From: DASQZK01 sp963809925
GTDB lineage: Bacteria; Bacteroidota; Bacteroidia; Bacteroidales; GCA-2748055
NCBI GenBank assembly: GCA_963809925.1
Contig: CAWELH010000010.1
Coordinates: 62,001 to 126,000 of the forward strand
Direction: 5' to 3'
DNA: 64,000 nucleotides
Shown: positions 55,340-64,000 of the stretch, piece after piece
Layout of the letters: each line of letters begins with the position of its first letter
Position numbering within the stretch: the first letter of the stretch is position 1
Notes under the pieces: generated by a model
Seen by the model: the letters and a program-made list of their open reading frames with translations, nothing else
Database searches by the model: none
What the model was told of the DNA's origin: nothing
Made by a program: the position numbers and the translations under genes

Positions 55340-55347
55340 CAAAAATA
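55340..55347 (-). promoter_or_regulatory. -7 element of the mtlD operon
   Basis: On the minus strand TATTTTTG matches TAnnTTTG and lies 18 nt before the ATG at 55322. The upstream partner is weak (TTTA about 23 nt away). The site supports the shorter mtlD start. Confidence 0.45.
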
Positions 55348-55417
55348 GAAAATCAGGGGGATTGTTTAGATAAATCAGGGCTTTTCTTTTCTAAAACCTT
55401 TGAAATACAGGGACCGG

Positions 55418-55804
55418 CTATAATTTTTCTATGACCCTGATCAGCTTTTCCTTCACTTCGGCAGCTAAACCGGCAAGTGAAGCATTATCGACAGCCTGCA
55501 TGGACACAACCGGGTCTATGGCCGCTACCTCGGTTTTTCCTTCAGCGGTTTCCTGTACAATAACGTTGCAGGGAAGCAAGGTGCCGATCTTATCCTCAGT
55601 CAGCAAGGCTTTGTGAGCCAGGGCCGGATTGCATGCTCCGAGAATAGTGTATTTCCTGAAATCAACACCTAGTTTTTCCTTTAGTTTTTCATCGATGTGA
55701 ATGGTGGAAATCACTCCAAATCCCTCTGTTTTCAGGACTTCCGAGGTAAGGCTGACAGCCTCATCGAAGGATAGTGTCAATTTTTTCGCTATGTAATACT
55801 TCAT
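55418..55804 (-). CDS. DUF302 domain protein
   Basis: The 128-residue protein covers one DUF302 domain: FDEAVSLTSEVLKTEGFGVISTIH, a KYTILGACNPALAHKAL centre and LLPCNVIVQE. The conserved cysteines in GACNP and LPCN are present. The family's function is unknown; it often goes with metal or sulfur stress genes. It is divergent from a TonB receptor and near a heavy-metal efflux operon, which hints at a metal link. No signal peptide. Confidence 0.93.
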   Translation of the reverse strand: MKYYIAKKLTLSFDEAVSLTSEVLKTEGFGVISTIHIDEKLKEKLGVDFRKYTILGACNPALAHKALLTEDKIGTLLPCNVIVQETAEGKTEVAAIDPVVSMQAVDNASLAGLAAEVKEKLIRVIEKL

Positions 55805-55976
55805 TTCTCAGGTTTTTAGTTTCTCCAATAAGTTTTTGTGGTTGTTCAAACCGGCAATGACCATTATTGTTTTAAAAAAAGATAGTATTTTTAACCAGTT
55901 GAATGAAGGATGATATACAAGTCACCGTTAAACATTTTGACTTATTAATGTTGAGTTTACGATTAACCACCCTCTA

Positions 55977-58016
55977 ATGGAGCATTATTTTTTAACTTTA
56001 TTTCCCCGAAAGAATCTTTTATCCTCTATGGTCTTGCAGGTTATGCTACTGATGATGATGGCAACGTCATACGCACAAAATGATACAATCAGAATCATAC
56101 ATCTCGACACCGTTTCTGTTACGGAAGAGAAGCCATCGTTCACCACAACCAGCAAAGATATCGTTTCTATCAGCAATTCAGAGATGAAGGAGAGAGGCAG
56201 TCGTTCCCTTTCCGAAGCCATTGCAACGTTGCCTGGTGTGAGTCAGCTAACTACCGGAGGCATCTCCAAACCGGTGATCAGAGGCGTTTACGGCAATCGG
56301 ATCCAGGTGAATATGGCCGGCATTCGTCTTGAAGATCAGGAGTGGGAGGACGAACACGGCCTTGGTGTTTCCGATATCGGCATCCGCCGGATAGAGCTCA
56401 TTAAAGGTCCGGCTTCTCTTATGTTTGGCTCTAACGCTATGGGCGGAGTTATAAATATTATTGAAGAGGATGTCCCTTCCCCTGGCGAGGCCAGTCATGA
56501 TCTGAATCTCGGTTTATTCTCAAATTCATATGCAGTCAGCATCGATTACGGGTATAAAAGAACGAAGAAGAATACTGTAGTCCTTGATGCCGGCATTGAC
56601 CGTCACGCCGATTATTCAGATGGCTCAGGAGAACGGGTGCCAAACACCCGCTTCGCAACCTACGACCTTAATCTCGGGTATATTTTCACGCGAAAAAGAT
56701 GGAAATCAGATAATCGCCTCCTGACTTCCTTTCATCAGTTCGGTTTTATTTCCGATTCGTCCGACATCGTTGAATCGGAATCTGAACCACGGCTGAGCTA
56801 TGGTTTCAAAGAAGCACACAGCAGCATTTTGTCGACCCTGCTCTCCAGTGTCAATACACTTAGAATTAATGATTTATCACGGATACATGTGAGTGCTGGG
56901 TTCCAGAGTAACCTCAGGCAGGAGCAGGAGAGAGGAAACAATGTGGACCTTAATCTCTTTCTCAACACGTTGACATTGAACACATCACTTGAACATCAGC
57001 TTTCTCAAAACTGGGAATGGACGAACGGTATTTCGGGGATGTTTCAGACCAACAAAAACCTGGGCCGGCGGATTATCATACCAGATGCAAATATTGCGGA
57101 AGCTTCAGCTTTCACATATATAAAAAATCACCATAGATTTGGTGGAGTCAGAGGAAATTTTGAAGCCGGTCTACGGTATGATCACCGGCATATCATAACC
57201 TTCAGCACCGGCTCACTGAATAAGCCCGGCAGCGAACTCCCGCCGTTTAACAAAGGGTTCAATGTTATCAGTGGTTCCGTGGGTGAAAGCCTGATCATCG
57301 GCGATCTGGTGCTTAAACTCGATCTAGGAAGCGGATTCCGCACCGGGAATCTGGCTGAACTCTCTGCAAACGGACTGCATGAGGGAACGCCAAACTGGTA
57401 TGTCGGCGATCCGGAACTGAGAGTAGAGCAGTGTCTGAATGCTGATTTTTCATTTCATTGGAACTTCAATAACTTCTTCATTTCAGGTTCGGTTTTCCGT
57501 AACCAGTTTAAAAATTATATCTACCTGCAACCTACCAACGAAGAATATTTCGGATTTGATATTTTCAGGTTCGAACAAACCGATGCAGTTTTTCAGGGAT
57601 TTGAGTCGGGCATTGGCTATTTCAATGCAGAAAAATTCTCTGTTTCTCTTGATTATTCTTTCCTCAATGCTGCACGAAAGGATGGTACTTACCTTCCGCT
57701 TATCCCTGCCAACAGGTTGTTGTTTGATGCAAAGTACTATCTTCCGTTCAGCAGAGAACAATGGAAGATGCCGTTTATATCAATTGGAGCGGCCGGTTGT
57801 GGTGCACAGGATCATACCGATCTTTATGAAGAACCAACACCAGCTTACCTTTTGCTTAATGTTGGAGCCGGCATAAGTTACAAATCTTTCCGTCTGATAC
57901 TGACAGGGAGAAACCTGACTAACCGTTTGTATTATGATCATTTGTCACGACTCAAATATTACGGGATGTATGATATGGGACGCAGTATTGTACTCAATGC
58001 CGGATGGTCATTTTAG
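55977..58016 (+). CDS. TonB-dependent receptor
   Basis: The 679-residue protein has a signal region ending SYAQ near residue 34, a plug domain with LDTVSVTEEKP TonB-box-like start, LSEAIATLPGVS, PVIRGVYGNRI and IELIKGPASLMFGSNAMGGVINI, and a barrel ending in a final aromatic residue (NAGWSF). It lacks the SusC-type N-terminal extension, so it resembles siderophore or metal receptors of the CirA/OprC kind. It is followed by a small lipoprotein and lies in the metal-related end of the window. Substrate unknown. Confidence 0.93.
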   Translation: MEHYFLTLFPRKNLLSSMVLQVMLLMMMATSYAQNDTIRIIHLDTVSVTEEKPSFTTTSKDIVSISNSEMKERGSRSLSEAIATLPGVSQLTTGGISKPVIRGVYGNRIQVNMAGIRLEDQEWEDEHGLGVSDIGIRRIELIKGPASLMFGSNAMGGVINIIEEDVPSPGEASHDLNLGLFSNSYAVSIDYGYKRTKKNTVVLDAGIDRHADYSDGSGERVPNTRFATYDLNLGYIFTRKRWKSDNRLLTSFHQFGFISDSSDIVESESEPRLSYGFKEAHSSILSTLLSSVNTLRINDLSRIHVSAGFQSNLRQEQERGNNVDLNLFLNTLTLNTSLEHQLSQNWEWTNGISGMFQTNKNLGRRIIIPDANIAEASAFTYIKNHHRFGGVRGNFEAGLRYDHRHIITFSTGSLNKPGSELPPFNKGFNVISGSVGESLIIGDLVLKLDLGSGFRTGNLAELSANGLHEGTPNWYVGDPELRVEQCLNADFSFHWNFNNFFISGSVFRNQFKNYIYLQPTNEEYFGFDIFRFEQTDAVFQGFESGIGYFNAEKFSVSLDYSFLNAARKDGTYLPLIPANRLLFDAKYYLPFSREQWKMPFISIGAAGCGAQDHTDLYEEPTPAYLLLNVGAGISYKSFRLILTGRNLTNRLYYDHLSRLKYYGMYDMGRSIVLNAGWSF

Positions 58017-58096
58017 TCCAATGTTATTTTCCCTGCACTGTACATTATGAAGTATACCAAATAAGGTTCTAAAATGGTTAACTAATCTAGTAAAAG

Positions 58097-58498
58097 ATGA
58101 AAAATGCACTTTTAATTTTGGTTCTGATTTTAACAGCCATGTTTTTTGCCGGATGTGAAAAAGACGAGGAAATCCCACCTGAAATAAACTTTAAAACGGG
58201 GAGCGGTTATACCTTATCTGACGCCATCGTCAGTCCTGACACTTCGCTGACTGTCGGTGTAATCGTTGAAAAAAAAGAAGACGATCTGAAAAAATATAAT
58301 GTTTCCGTTGCATATGACGGGTCTGCTACTACGACAACAGTAGAGGAATTTACGATTCCTGACAGTCAATACTCACACTATGAAAAGGATGTAACATTTT
58401 CAGTAAGAAGTATCGCTGGTACCGAGCAGTATTTCTTCACTGTAACGGATTCGGATGGAAATATTGCGCAGTTGACCTTAACACTCACCGTACAATAA
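58097..58498 (+). CDS. Small lipoprotein, hypothetical
   Basis: The 133-residue protein has a clear lipobox (MFFAGC, Cys20), an acidic linker (EKDEEIPPE) and a beta-rich domain ending in LTLTLTVQ, suggesting an Ig-like fold. It lies 80 nt after the TonB receptor on the same strand and may assist it at the outer membrane. No family is recognised. Confidence 0.75.
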   Translation: MKNALLILVLILTAMFFAGCEKDEEIPPEINFKTGSGYTLSDAIVSPDTSLTVGVIVEKKEDDLKKYNVSVAYDGSATTTTVEEFTIPDSQYSHYEKDVTFSVRSIAGTEQYFFTVTDSDGNIAQLTLTLTVQ

Positions 58499-58692
58499 AG
58501 ATGATCCTTCACTCAGTCTGCAAAAATACTAAATAAGGGACCTGAGATCAACTGCTCCTTCTTCCTCAATCCATCTCGTTGCCACTTTTGTTACTCCATC
58601 ATTTCATCTATGCATTCAGAAAAAAATTCGGTGGCTCACCTTGAAAGGCAAGATAAGCCTGGTTACTGATACAGTTCGCGTCCATTTGTCGT

Positions 58693-59769
58693 CTACGCCA
58701 CGGTCACATCATTATTGAGGTAAACATCCTGGATGAGATGAAGCAGCTTAACACCCTCTTCCATGGGTCGCTGAAATGCCTTTCTGCCTGAGATCAGGCC
58801 GGTGCCTCCTGCGCGTTTGTTAATCACAGCCGTCCTTACGGCATCTGCAAAATCAGATTCACCCTCAGAGGCACCACCTGAATTTATTAGACCGATCTTT
58901 CCAAGGTAGCAGTTTATTACCTGGTACCGGCACAGGTCAATGGGATGATCTGACGAGAGTTTCTCATACATTGCGGGATCCGTTTTGCCGAATTTCAGAG
59001 CTTTGAATCCCCCGTTATTCGTGGGCAGTTTCTGCTTTATAAGATCGGCCTTGATGGTAACTCCCAAATGGTTGGCCTGACCGGTGAGATCGGCGGCGGT
59101 ATGGTAATCAGTGCCTTCATGGTTGAATGCATTATTTCTTGTGTAGCACCACAAGATGGTTGCCATGCCAAATGAGTGTGCTTCTTCGAATGCTTCCGAT
59201 ACCTCGATGATCTGCCGGACCGATTCTTCAGAACCAAAATAGATGGTTGCGCCTACGGCTTTCGCTCCAAGGTTCCATGCCTCCTCTACCGTACCGTACA
59301 TAATCTGATCATACCGGTTGGGGTAGGTGAGAAGCTCATTGTGATTCATTTTTACGATAAAGGGTATCCTGTGTGCGTAACGCCTGGCATAAAGTCCGAG
59401 ACCCCCAAATGTGGTAGCGACGGCATTACAGTCACCGTTTATGGCAAGACGGATAATATTTTCCGGATCGAAGTATTCGGGATTGGGTGAAAATGCACTA
59501 CCTGCAGTATGCTCAATACCCTGGTCGACCGGCAATATTGATAGATAGCCGGTATGTGCAAGCCGGCCTGTGTTATAGATCGATGCCAGGTTTTGCAAGG
59601 TCCGGATGTTACGGTCGCTGCCCATAAAAACATCTTCGATCACATCTTTTCCCGGTAGGTGAATATAATCCTTACTCAGTGTTTTGCATTCATGGTTCAG
59701 CAAGGTATCGGCATCTTTACCAAGATATCGCCTTATTTCATCAATGTTTCGTGTCGGCAGTGTGCTCAT
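58693..59769 (-). CDS. fbaB: Fructose-bisphosphate aldolase, class I (DhnA/FbaB type)
   Basis: The 358-residue protein matches E. coli FbaB in length and pattern: SILPVDQGIEHTAGSAF near residue 97, NGDCNAVATTFGGLG, IPFIVKMNHNELL, GAKAVGATIYFGSEES and the C-terminal GLISGRKAFQRP phosphate-binding region. It cleaves fructose 1,6-bisphosphate through a Schiff base, without metal. It stands alone with a 365-bp upstream gap and would join the sugar phosphates of the neighbouring pathways to glycolysis or gluconeogenesis. Confidence 0.95.
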   Translation of the reverse strand: MSTLPTRNIDEIRRYLGKDADTLLNHECKTLSKDYIHLPGKDVIEDVFMGSDRNIRTLQNLASIYNTGRLAHTGYLSILPVDQGIEHTAGSAFSPNPEYFDPENIIRLAINGDCNAVATTFGGLGLYARRYAHRIPFIVKMNHNELLTYPNRYDQIMYGTVEEAWNLGAKAVGATIYFGSEESVRQIIEVSEAFEEAHSFGMATILWCYTRNNAFNHEGTDYHTAADLTGQANHLGVTIKADLIKQKLPTNNGGFKALKFGKTDPAMYEKLSSDHPIDLCRYQVINCYLGKIGLINSGGASEGESDFADAVRTAVINKRAGGTGLISGRKAFQRPMEEGVKLLHLIQDVYLNNDVTVA

Positions 59770-60134
59770 GATATGTTGTTATTTAGTTTGTATTTTACTT
59801 TTTGTACTATACTAACAGCATGAGTGCCCTAAAAGATCAGGAAAAACGAAACGGGAAGACATTTCAAGTCTGGCTGAAGTAGTTAAAAAGATAAGATTGT
59901 ATACTAATTACACAATCTTGTATAATTGGTATACAATCTTACTTAACCTATAGAAAAATGAAGGGCCTGTTTTTATCTATGCCAATACGTCCGGGGCAAC
60001 TACTTAAGATCGTAGTGAAGAAAAGTCTTTTCAGACAACCTCCCGCCAATGAAGCGAACCAAGCTAAGAACACAATATAATTGAGACTTATGCCGCACTT
60101 CCGACCTGCCAGAATCAAGCATTTGAAGTAATCT
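59770..60134. other. Intergenic stretch with an AT-rich inverted repeat
   Basis: A 91-codon minus-strand frame here has no family features and is not called. The only structure is the inverted repeat at 59893-59940. It lies upstream of fbaB (minus strand) and downstream of the HMA gene. Confidence 0.45.
59893..59940. promoter_or_regulatory. 12-bp inverted repeat with a third half-site
   Basis: AAGATTGTATAC (59893-59904) and GTATACAATCTT (59929-59940) are perfect reverse complements 24 bp apart, and ACAATCTT occurs once more in between (59912-59919). This could be an operator for fbaB, about 125 bp upstream of its start, or a small mobile-element remnant. Confidence 0.45.
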
Positions 60135-60479
60135 CTATTTCTTCTCAGGCTTTCTCTCGTACTTGCAGCAATCGGGAAGCTTATCATAATCCTTTTTGTC
60201 AGCAGTGAGATCCTTTGTATCATGCCCGGCTCCGGCCACTGCTTTTTCGATCATTTTGGTGGTAGTTTTACTCCCATCAAAGCTGACTTCGAGTATTTTG
60301 GTTTCCTTATTCCAGTCGGCAGCACTTACGCCTTCAACCGACTTCGCAGCTTTTTCGATTCTGCTTTTACACATTCCACAGTTTCCATATACTTTAACAC
60401 TTGAGGTTGTTGACTGTCCGTACATTACCATTCCGCTAAACAGGAGGGTGACAAACATACTGATCATTTTTGCTTTCAT
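60135..60479 (-). CDS. Periplasmic heavy-metal-associated (HMA) protein
   Basis: The 114-residue protein has a signal peptide (to about residue 21, MYGQ) and one HMA domain (about 27-92) with the metal motif GNCGMC (C34 and C37), followed by AAKSVEGVSAADW. A C-terminal CC pair near residue 103 may add ligands. It binds soft metals such as Cu or Ag and lies 94 bp after the RND adaptor gene in the efflux operon, so it may deliver metal to the pump. Confidence 0.9.
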   Translation of the reverse strand: MKAKMISMFVTLLFSGMVMYGQSTTSSVKVYGNCGMCKSRIEKAAKSVEGVSAADWNKETKILEVSFDGSKTTTKMIEKAVAGAGHDTKDLTADKKDYDKLPDCCKYERKPEKK

Positions 60480-60573
60480 AATTTTTTTGCTTTTAAAATT
60501 TTACATTTTTTTATATCCGTGGAGATATAGATTTATTTCCGGTTACTCATGATTTCAATCCACGGCTTCTTGC

Positions 60574-62397
60574 TTATTTCAAACTGTCCTTGTTTTCCCC
60601 GCAATCTATCATCTCATCGCCGAAATACGGGTTTCGAATTTCAGATCTTTCGCTCAGCCAGTAGGCTCCCTTGTTGTCAAAAGCCATGGGGCAATACTGG
60701 TAGTATGTTTTTTCTTTATATAATCCGAATGATTTAATGGCATGATAAAGTGCGGAACTGAAACCGGCAAATGATTTTCGCTGGGTTTCAATGTCATCAC
60801 TTTTTATTATTCCTAGGATACCAAGTTCGAGGTTATTCAAATCTTTCATCCAGCTCATGTGTTGTTCACCTTCCAGAAGTTCCATTTGGACATTTTTCAT
60901 TGCGGCTGAAACTGACATGGCATTCGTATGAACCAGTTCGGGATCTGATTTGATAAAGGCATCCTTCATTTCAAGGTAGCTGTTATAAACAGCCGTCAAT
61001 TGCTTTTTAAAATCGAGATTGATCTCTCCGCCTTGTTCATTTTTCAGTATGGCAGGTGATGCTCCTTCCTTATTATTAACGGTTTTTTGAGGTATTATCA
61101 TGCTTTGGTTTTCATTCTCTTTGGATGTTTCACCACTTTCCGGGTTCATCATGCTCTTCATGCCGGACAACTGAGCCGCGGCATCGATGCTGAAGACTCC
61201 GTTTACAGCAATTTCTTCACCTTCTTTCAATCCCTGCTTGACAACGTAATATGCCTCAGTTTCGGGACCTGTGACGATTTCCCTGTATTCAAACAGGGGT
61301 TCCGGGGCACCCGGAATTTTCACGTAAACGATCGACCGTTTGCCTGTCCAAAGCAAAGCCGACTTGGGAATCAAGAGCTGTTTGCCTGTGGATGCTATAG
61401 AAGAATGAACGGTTCCGCTGGCGAACATCTCCGGCTTCAGTTCTTCTTTGGGGTTCCCGAGGGCAACCCTGACATTGGCAATCCGTGTTTTAGGATCCAT
61501 GACAGGATCAATGAAGGAGATTCTCCCTCTAAATTCTTTTCCCGGCAGCGAATTAACGGTGAAGGTTACAGGATCATTCAACCTAAGCCATGGCAAATCA
61601 CTTTCATATGCTTCAAACATTATCCATACATGACTTAAATCAATAACTTTAAACAACACTGAGCCTTCCTTCACATAGTCACCCACAGCAACATGTCGCA
61701 TGGTCACTGTGCCGGTCACGGGAGAAAGTATGTTGAAATCATTCTCAGGTTCCCCTCGTTGCTCTATCTCTCTGATCTGTTCCCCGGTGACATTCCCGAC
61801 CCTGAGGTTATTCCGTGCTGCCTGGTAAAGCTCCGGACTGGATTCCCTTGTCTTGTATGCTTCGATCAGTTCTCTCTGGGCACTAACCAACTCAGGTGAA
61901 TAAATGACAGCCATTCGTTCTCCCTTCTTTACTTCCTGACCGGTAAAGTTTACAAACAGCTTTTCAATCCTCCCGCTAAACCGTGCAGTCAGTTCTGAAA
62001 CACTTGTTTCATCGGGTTTCACTTTTCCCAGCAAACGTATATCTTTTTGCGGGGATGCCATTTTCACTCTGGTGGTTGAAATTTCTGCCAGTTTTATGGC
62101 TTCTGTACTCATTGGAATGCTTTCGGAAAATGAAGCTTCACGCTTGTCAAGCTGTCCAACCTGAATCAGATCCATACCACAGATCGGGCATTTCCCCGGA
62201 TGATCCAGTCTAATCTGGGGATGCATGGAACATGTCCATACCGTAGCAGCCTTTTCATGCATTTCTTCGTTTGCATATCCGGTAACGTTGCCTTTATCAT
62301 GATGATGAAAAAAGACGAATCCAAGGATTAGTCCAGCCAGTGCGGCAAGAGTAATATTCCGGATATTTTTGGCTTTTATTTTAGTGTTTGGTCTCAT
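60574..62397 (-). CDS. CusB-type RND efflux adaptor with metal-binding and DUF3347 domains
   Basis: The 607-residue protein has an N-terminal membrane anchor (about 14-31), a heavy-metal-binding module with CSMHP (C56) and CPICGMD (C70, C73), the adaptor fold with barrel-sandwich and beta-barrel parts (about 95-420, FVNFTGQEVKKGE, GTVTMRHVAVGDYV) and a C-terminal DUF3347 domain (about 455-607) ending in YCPMAFDNKGAYW and NPYFGDEMIDCG. It links the inner-membrane pump to TolC and takes up metal from the periplasm. The genes lie 11 nt apart. Confidence 0.93.
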   Translation of the reverse strand: MRPNTKIKAKNIRNITLAALAGLILGFVFFHHHDKGNVTGYANEEMHEKAATVWTCSMHPQIRLDHPGKCPICGMDLIQVGQLDKREASFSESIPMSTEAIKLAEISTTRVKMASPQKDIRLLGKVKPDETSVSELTARFSGRIEKLFVNFTGQEVKKGERMAVIYSPELVSAQRELIEAYKTRESSPELYQAARNNLRVGNVTGEQIREIEQRGEPENDFNILSPVTGTVTMRHVAVGDYVKEGSVLFKVIDLSHVWIMFEAYESDLPWLRLNDPVTFTVNSLPGKEFRGRISFIDPVMDPKTRIANVRVALGNPKEELKPEMFASGTVHSSIASTGKQLLIPKSALLWTGKRSIVYVKIPGAPEPLFEYREIVTGPETEAYYVVKQGLKEGEEIAVNGVFSIDAAAQLSGMKSMMNPESGETSKENENQSMIIPQKTVNNKEGASPAILKNEQGGEINLDFKKQLTAVYNSYLEMKDAFIKSDPELVHTNAMSVSAAMKNVQMELLEGEQHMSWMKDLNNLELGILGIIKSDDIETQRKSFAGFSSALYHAIKSFGLYKEKTYYQYCPMAFDNKGAYWLSERSEIRNPYFGDEMIDCGENKDSLK

Positions 62398-62408
62398 TGT
62401 GTCGTTAA

Positions 62409-63653
62409 TTATTTACCTAGCAGGTAGTTTACGAATGATGCAGAAGCATTCTGGTCGGCCAGGGCTTTGTCGAGTTCGAGTGCGTATTTCAATACACGTC
62501 TTTCCATTCTGAGTACTTCCTCGAAATTTTGACCACCTGTGCTGTAATCCGATTCCAGGATGCGAAGTGAACGTTTTGCCAGTTCTAGTTGATCTTTATA
62601 AAGGGTAATTCTTCTTTCAGCATCACGAAAATCACGTTGTGCATTTGCAAAGATGGTGTTCAGACTGTTTAGTTTATCCTGCTTTTGAAATTCTGCGGAT
62701 TCCTTTTTAAAACGCGATTCTCTGACCATTGCCTCATATTTTTTTCTGTAAAGAGGTACCTGGATTCCAACCGTAGGAAAAGCGAATGCATCATTACCGG
62801 CATCACCTCCTGCCATGACATTCTCTGTTGTTCCGATGAGAATATATTCAAAGCCAAGGGAAATGGAAGGTTGCCCCGCCTTTTGCGCAGACAGTTCCTG
62901 TTTATCCCATGAATCGATCAAATGGTCGATTTGCAGCACCTGATGGTTTCCTACCGCTATGCTGTCCCAGATCACAGAGGGAGACATATTCAGACTTTCG
63001 CTTAACAATGTGTCTGGTGTGCTTACAAAAGAACTGTCATCGGCATTCAGAAGGTTATTAAACATGACTTTAAGTGTAAGTTCGTTATCGCGAAGCAATG
63101 CCAGCTGGTTTTCCAGGTCACCGGTTTCCATACGGAGACGTAATTCATCCACAGAGGAGGCCAGACCTGCCGAAATCTTTGAGAGTGTCAGCCGCCGGAA
63201 CGCGTTCAGGATGTCAATGTTTTCCTTTGTTCTTTCAATGGCTTTATTTACAACATAGAGGTTGTACCATGTTGACCTGACATCGTAATAGAGTTTTGAC
63301 CTGGCCTGTTCAAAGCTTTCCAGTTTAACATCGGCCAAGGAGGATGCGACATCCTTTCTGGCTTTTAATGTACCGAACCAGGGGAACATCTGGTTGACGC
63401 TAATGCGTGCCTGTTGTGGCCCCAGCCTTGTCTCCACAGGTTTGATCATATATCCAAACATGATCTGCGGATCGGGAAGAGATCCTGCCTGGGGTACCTT
63501 TTCCAGAGCGGCATGAAAGTCACTGAAAAGCGCTTTCAGACCGGGGTTATTTTCCGCAGCAGCAACCAGGTAGGCCTCCAGTTGCTTGTCCTGCCCTTTT
63601 ACGAAAATCGCAGGCGTCAGAAATAGGATAAATAAGATGATATATTTTTTCAT
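62409..63653 (-). CDS. TolC-family outer-membrane efflux protein (CusC-like)
   Basis: The ATG at 63653 overlaps the pump stop codon (ATGA), which decides the start over an upstream frame at 63710; it gives 414 residues. A signal peptide (to about residue 20, VKGQ) is followed by two long coiled-coil helical repeats (for example FRRLTLSKISAGLASSVDELRLRME and RRITLYKDQLELAKRSLRILESDYSTGGQNFEEVLR). It forms the outer-membrane channel of the metal pump. Confidence 0.93.
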   Translation of the reverse strand: MKKYIILFILFLTPAIFVKGQDKQLEAYLVAAAENNPGLKALFSDFHAALEKVPQAGSLPDPQIMFGYMIKPVETRLGPQQARISVNQMFPWFGTLKARKDVASSLADVKLESFEQARSKLYYDVRSTWYNLYVVNKAIERTKENIDILNAFRRLTLSKISAGLASSVDELRLRMETGDLENQLALLRDNELTLKVMFNNLLNADDSSFVSTPDTLLSESLNMSPSVIWDSIAVGNHQVLQIDHLIDSWDKQELSAQKAGQPSISLGFEYILIGTTENVMAGGDAGNDAFAFPTVGIQVPLYRKKYEAMVRESRFKKESAEFQKQDKLNSLNTIFANAQRDFRDAERRITLYKDQLELAKRSLRILESDYSTGGQNFEEVLRMERRVLKYALELDKALADQNASASFVNYLLGK

Positions 63654-64000
63654 TCCGCTTTGTTTTCGGTTGGATTTGTAGTATTCCTCCTGACTATTCC
63701 TTCCTGCCACATGCTGTAAAGGACAGGAACCACGAACATCGTCATCACCTGGATAAGCATTCCTCCGAAACTGGGAATAGCCATGGGTACCATGATGTCG
63801 GAGCCCTTACCCGTTGAGCTTAAAACAGGTATCAGCGCCATGATGGCGACAGCAGCTGTCATCATGGCGGGACGTACCCTTTGACTCCCGGCCTTAAGTA
63901 CAGCGTCTCTCACTTCCTGAACGTTCCCTGGTTTCTCTCGGTCGAATACCTGCATAAGGTAAGTCCCCATGATTACACCATCGTCTGTAGCAATTCCAAA
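63650..64000 (-). CDS. CusA-type heavy-metal RND pump, C-terminal fragment
   Basis: The frame is open to the right edge, so the ATG at 63970 is internal. The visible 116 residues show the end of an HME-RND pump: DDGVIMGTYL helix, RVRPAMMTAAVAIMALIPVL with the loop after it, MAIPSFGGMLIQVMTMFVVPVLYSMW, and a short charged tail. It drives export of Cu/Ag or similar metals by proton flow. Its stop overlaps the TolC start. Catalytic and metal-path residues lie outside the window. Confidence 0.92.
   Translation of the reverse strand, partial: FGIATDDGVIMGTYLMQVFDREKPGNVQEVRDAVLKAGSQRVRPAMMTAAVAIMALIPVLSSTGKGSDIMVPMAIPSFGGMLIQVMTMFVVPVLYSMWQEGIVRRNTTNPTENKAE

Noticed and set aside
59948..60223. 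91-residue minus-strand ORF
   Set aside because: No recognisable family, overlaps the HMA gene end in another frame, composition unlike a protein.

Overview
The window comes from a Bacteroidota chromosome, most likely an environmental Bacteroidales/Marinilabiliales-type polysaccharide degrader. The evidence is a SusC/SusD pair, several secreted proteins ending in type IX secretion (T9SS) sorting domains, genes with little Shine-Dalgarno signal, and promoters matching the Bacteroidota pattern (TTTG about 20 nt before TAnnTTTG). No rRNA, tRNA, CRISPR array, phage or transposase gene was seen. Genes run off both ends (gltB on the left, a CusA-type pump on the right). The SusC gene carries two frameshifts, as would be seen in a draft metagenome assembly or in a true pseudogene.

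Layout. 0-6.2 kb is nitrogen and tryptophan metabolism: gltB end, gltD, then a promoter, a Trp-rich leader peptide and a terminator/antiterminator ahead of an orphan trpB2, then a minus-strand porin-glnB-amtB operon with G-rich direct repeats upstream of its promoter. 6.6-8.0 kb is a GH29 fucosidase. 8.2-13.1 kb is a carbamoyltransferase, DUF5989, SxtJ-like, SGNH hydrolase, TPR lipoprotein cassette resembling the sxtI-sxtL block. 13.1-13.8 kb is a non-coding tandem repeat region. 13.8-30.7 kb is a polysaccharide utilisation locus: a CBM9-like T9SS protein, SusC (frameshifted), SusD, a surface lipoprotein, two T9SS GH30 enzymes and a beta-sandwich T9SS protein. 30.9-36.9 kb is a sugar or polyol uptake and catabolism group: NCS1-type permease with a tiny membrane partner, Zn dehydrogenase, transaldolase, SIS isomerase, isochorismatase-like hydrolase, PfkB kinase. 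37-45.4 kb is mixed housekeeping: hydrolase, metA with acetyl-type Glu111, FAD lipoprotein, pentapeptide protein, mscL, VOC protein, an AlkZ/YcaQ-type glycosylase candidate next to an AlkD-type glycosylase. 45.4-46.4 kb is a gene-free kilobase of repeats. 46.4-55.3 kb holds a VOC protein and a seven-gene minus-strand polyol-phosphate group (MtlD, two HAD phosphatases, AKR, PHP protein, aldolase-SDR fusion, SorE-like reductase). 55.4-64 kb holds a DUF302 protein, a TonB receptor with a lipoprotein, class I aldolase FbaB, and a Cus-type heavy metal efflux operon (pump, TolC, adaptor, HMA protein).

How it fits together. The PUL would degrade a glycan at the cell surface. The two sugar/polyol groups plus transaldolase and FbaB would feed the products into fructose 6-phosphate and the pentose-phosphate pathway. 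Ammonium uptake and GOGAT supply nitrogen. The best regulatory find is a complete ribosome-mediated Trp attenuator controlling trpB2. The best unexplained cassette is the sxtIJKL-like block with its lipoprotein. Intergenic DNA is unusually rich in 8-bp-period arrays and hairpin repeats with a constant GGA loop.
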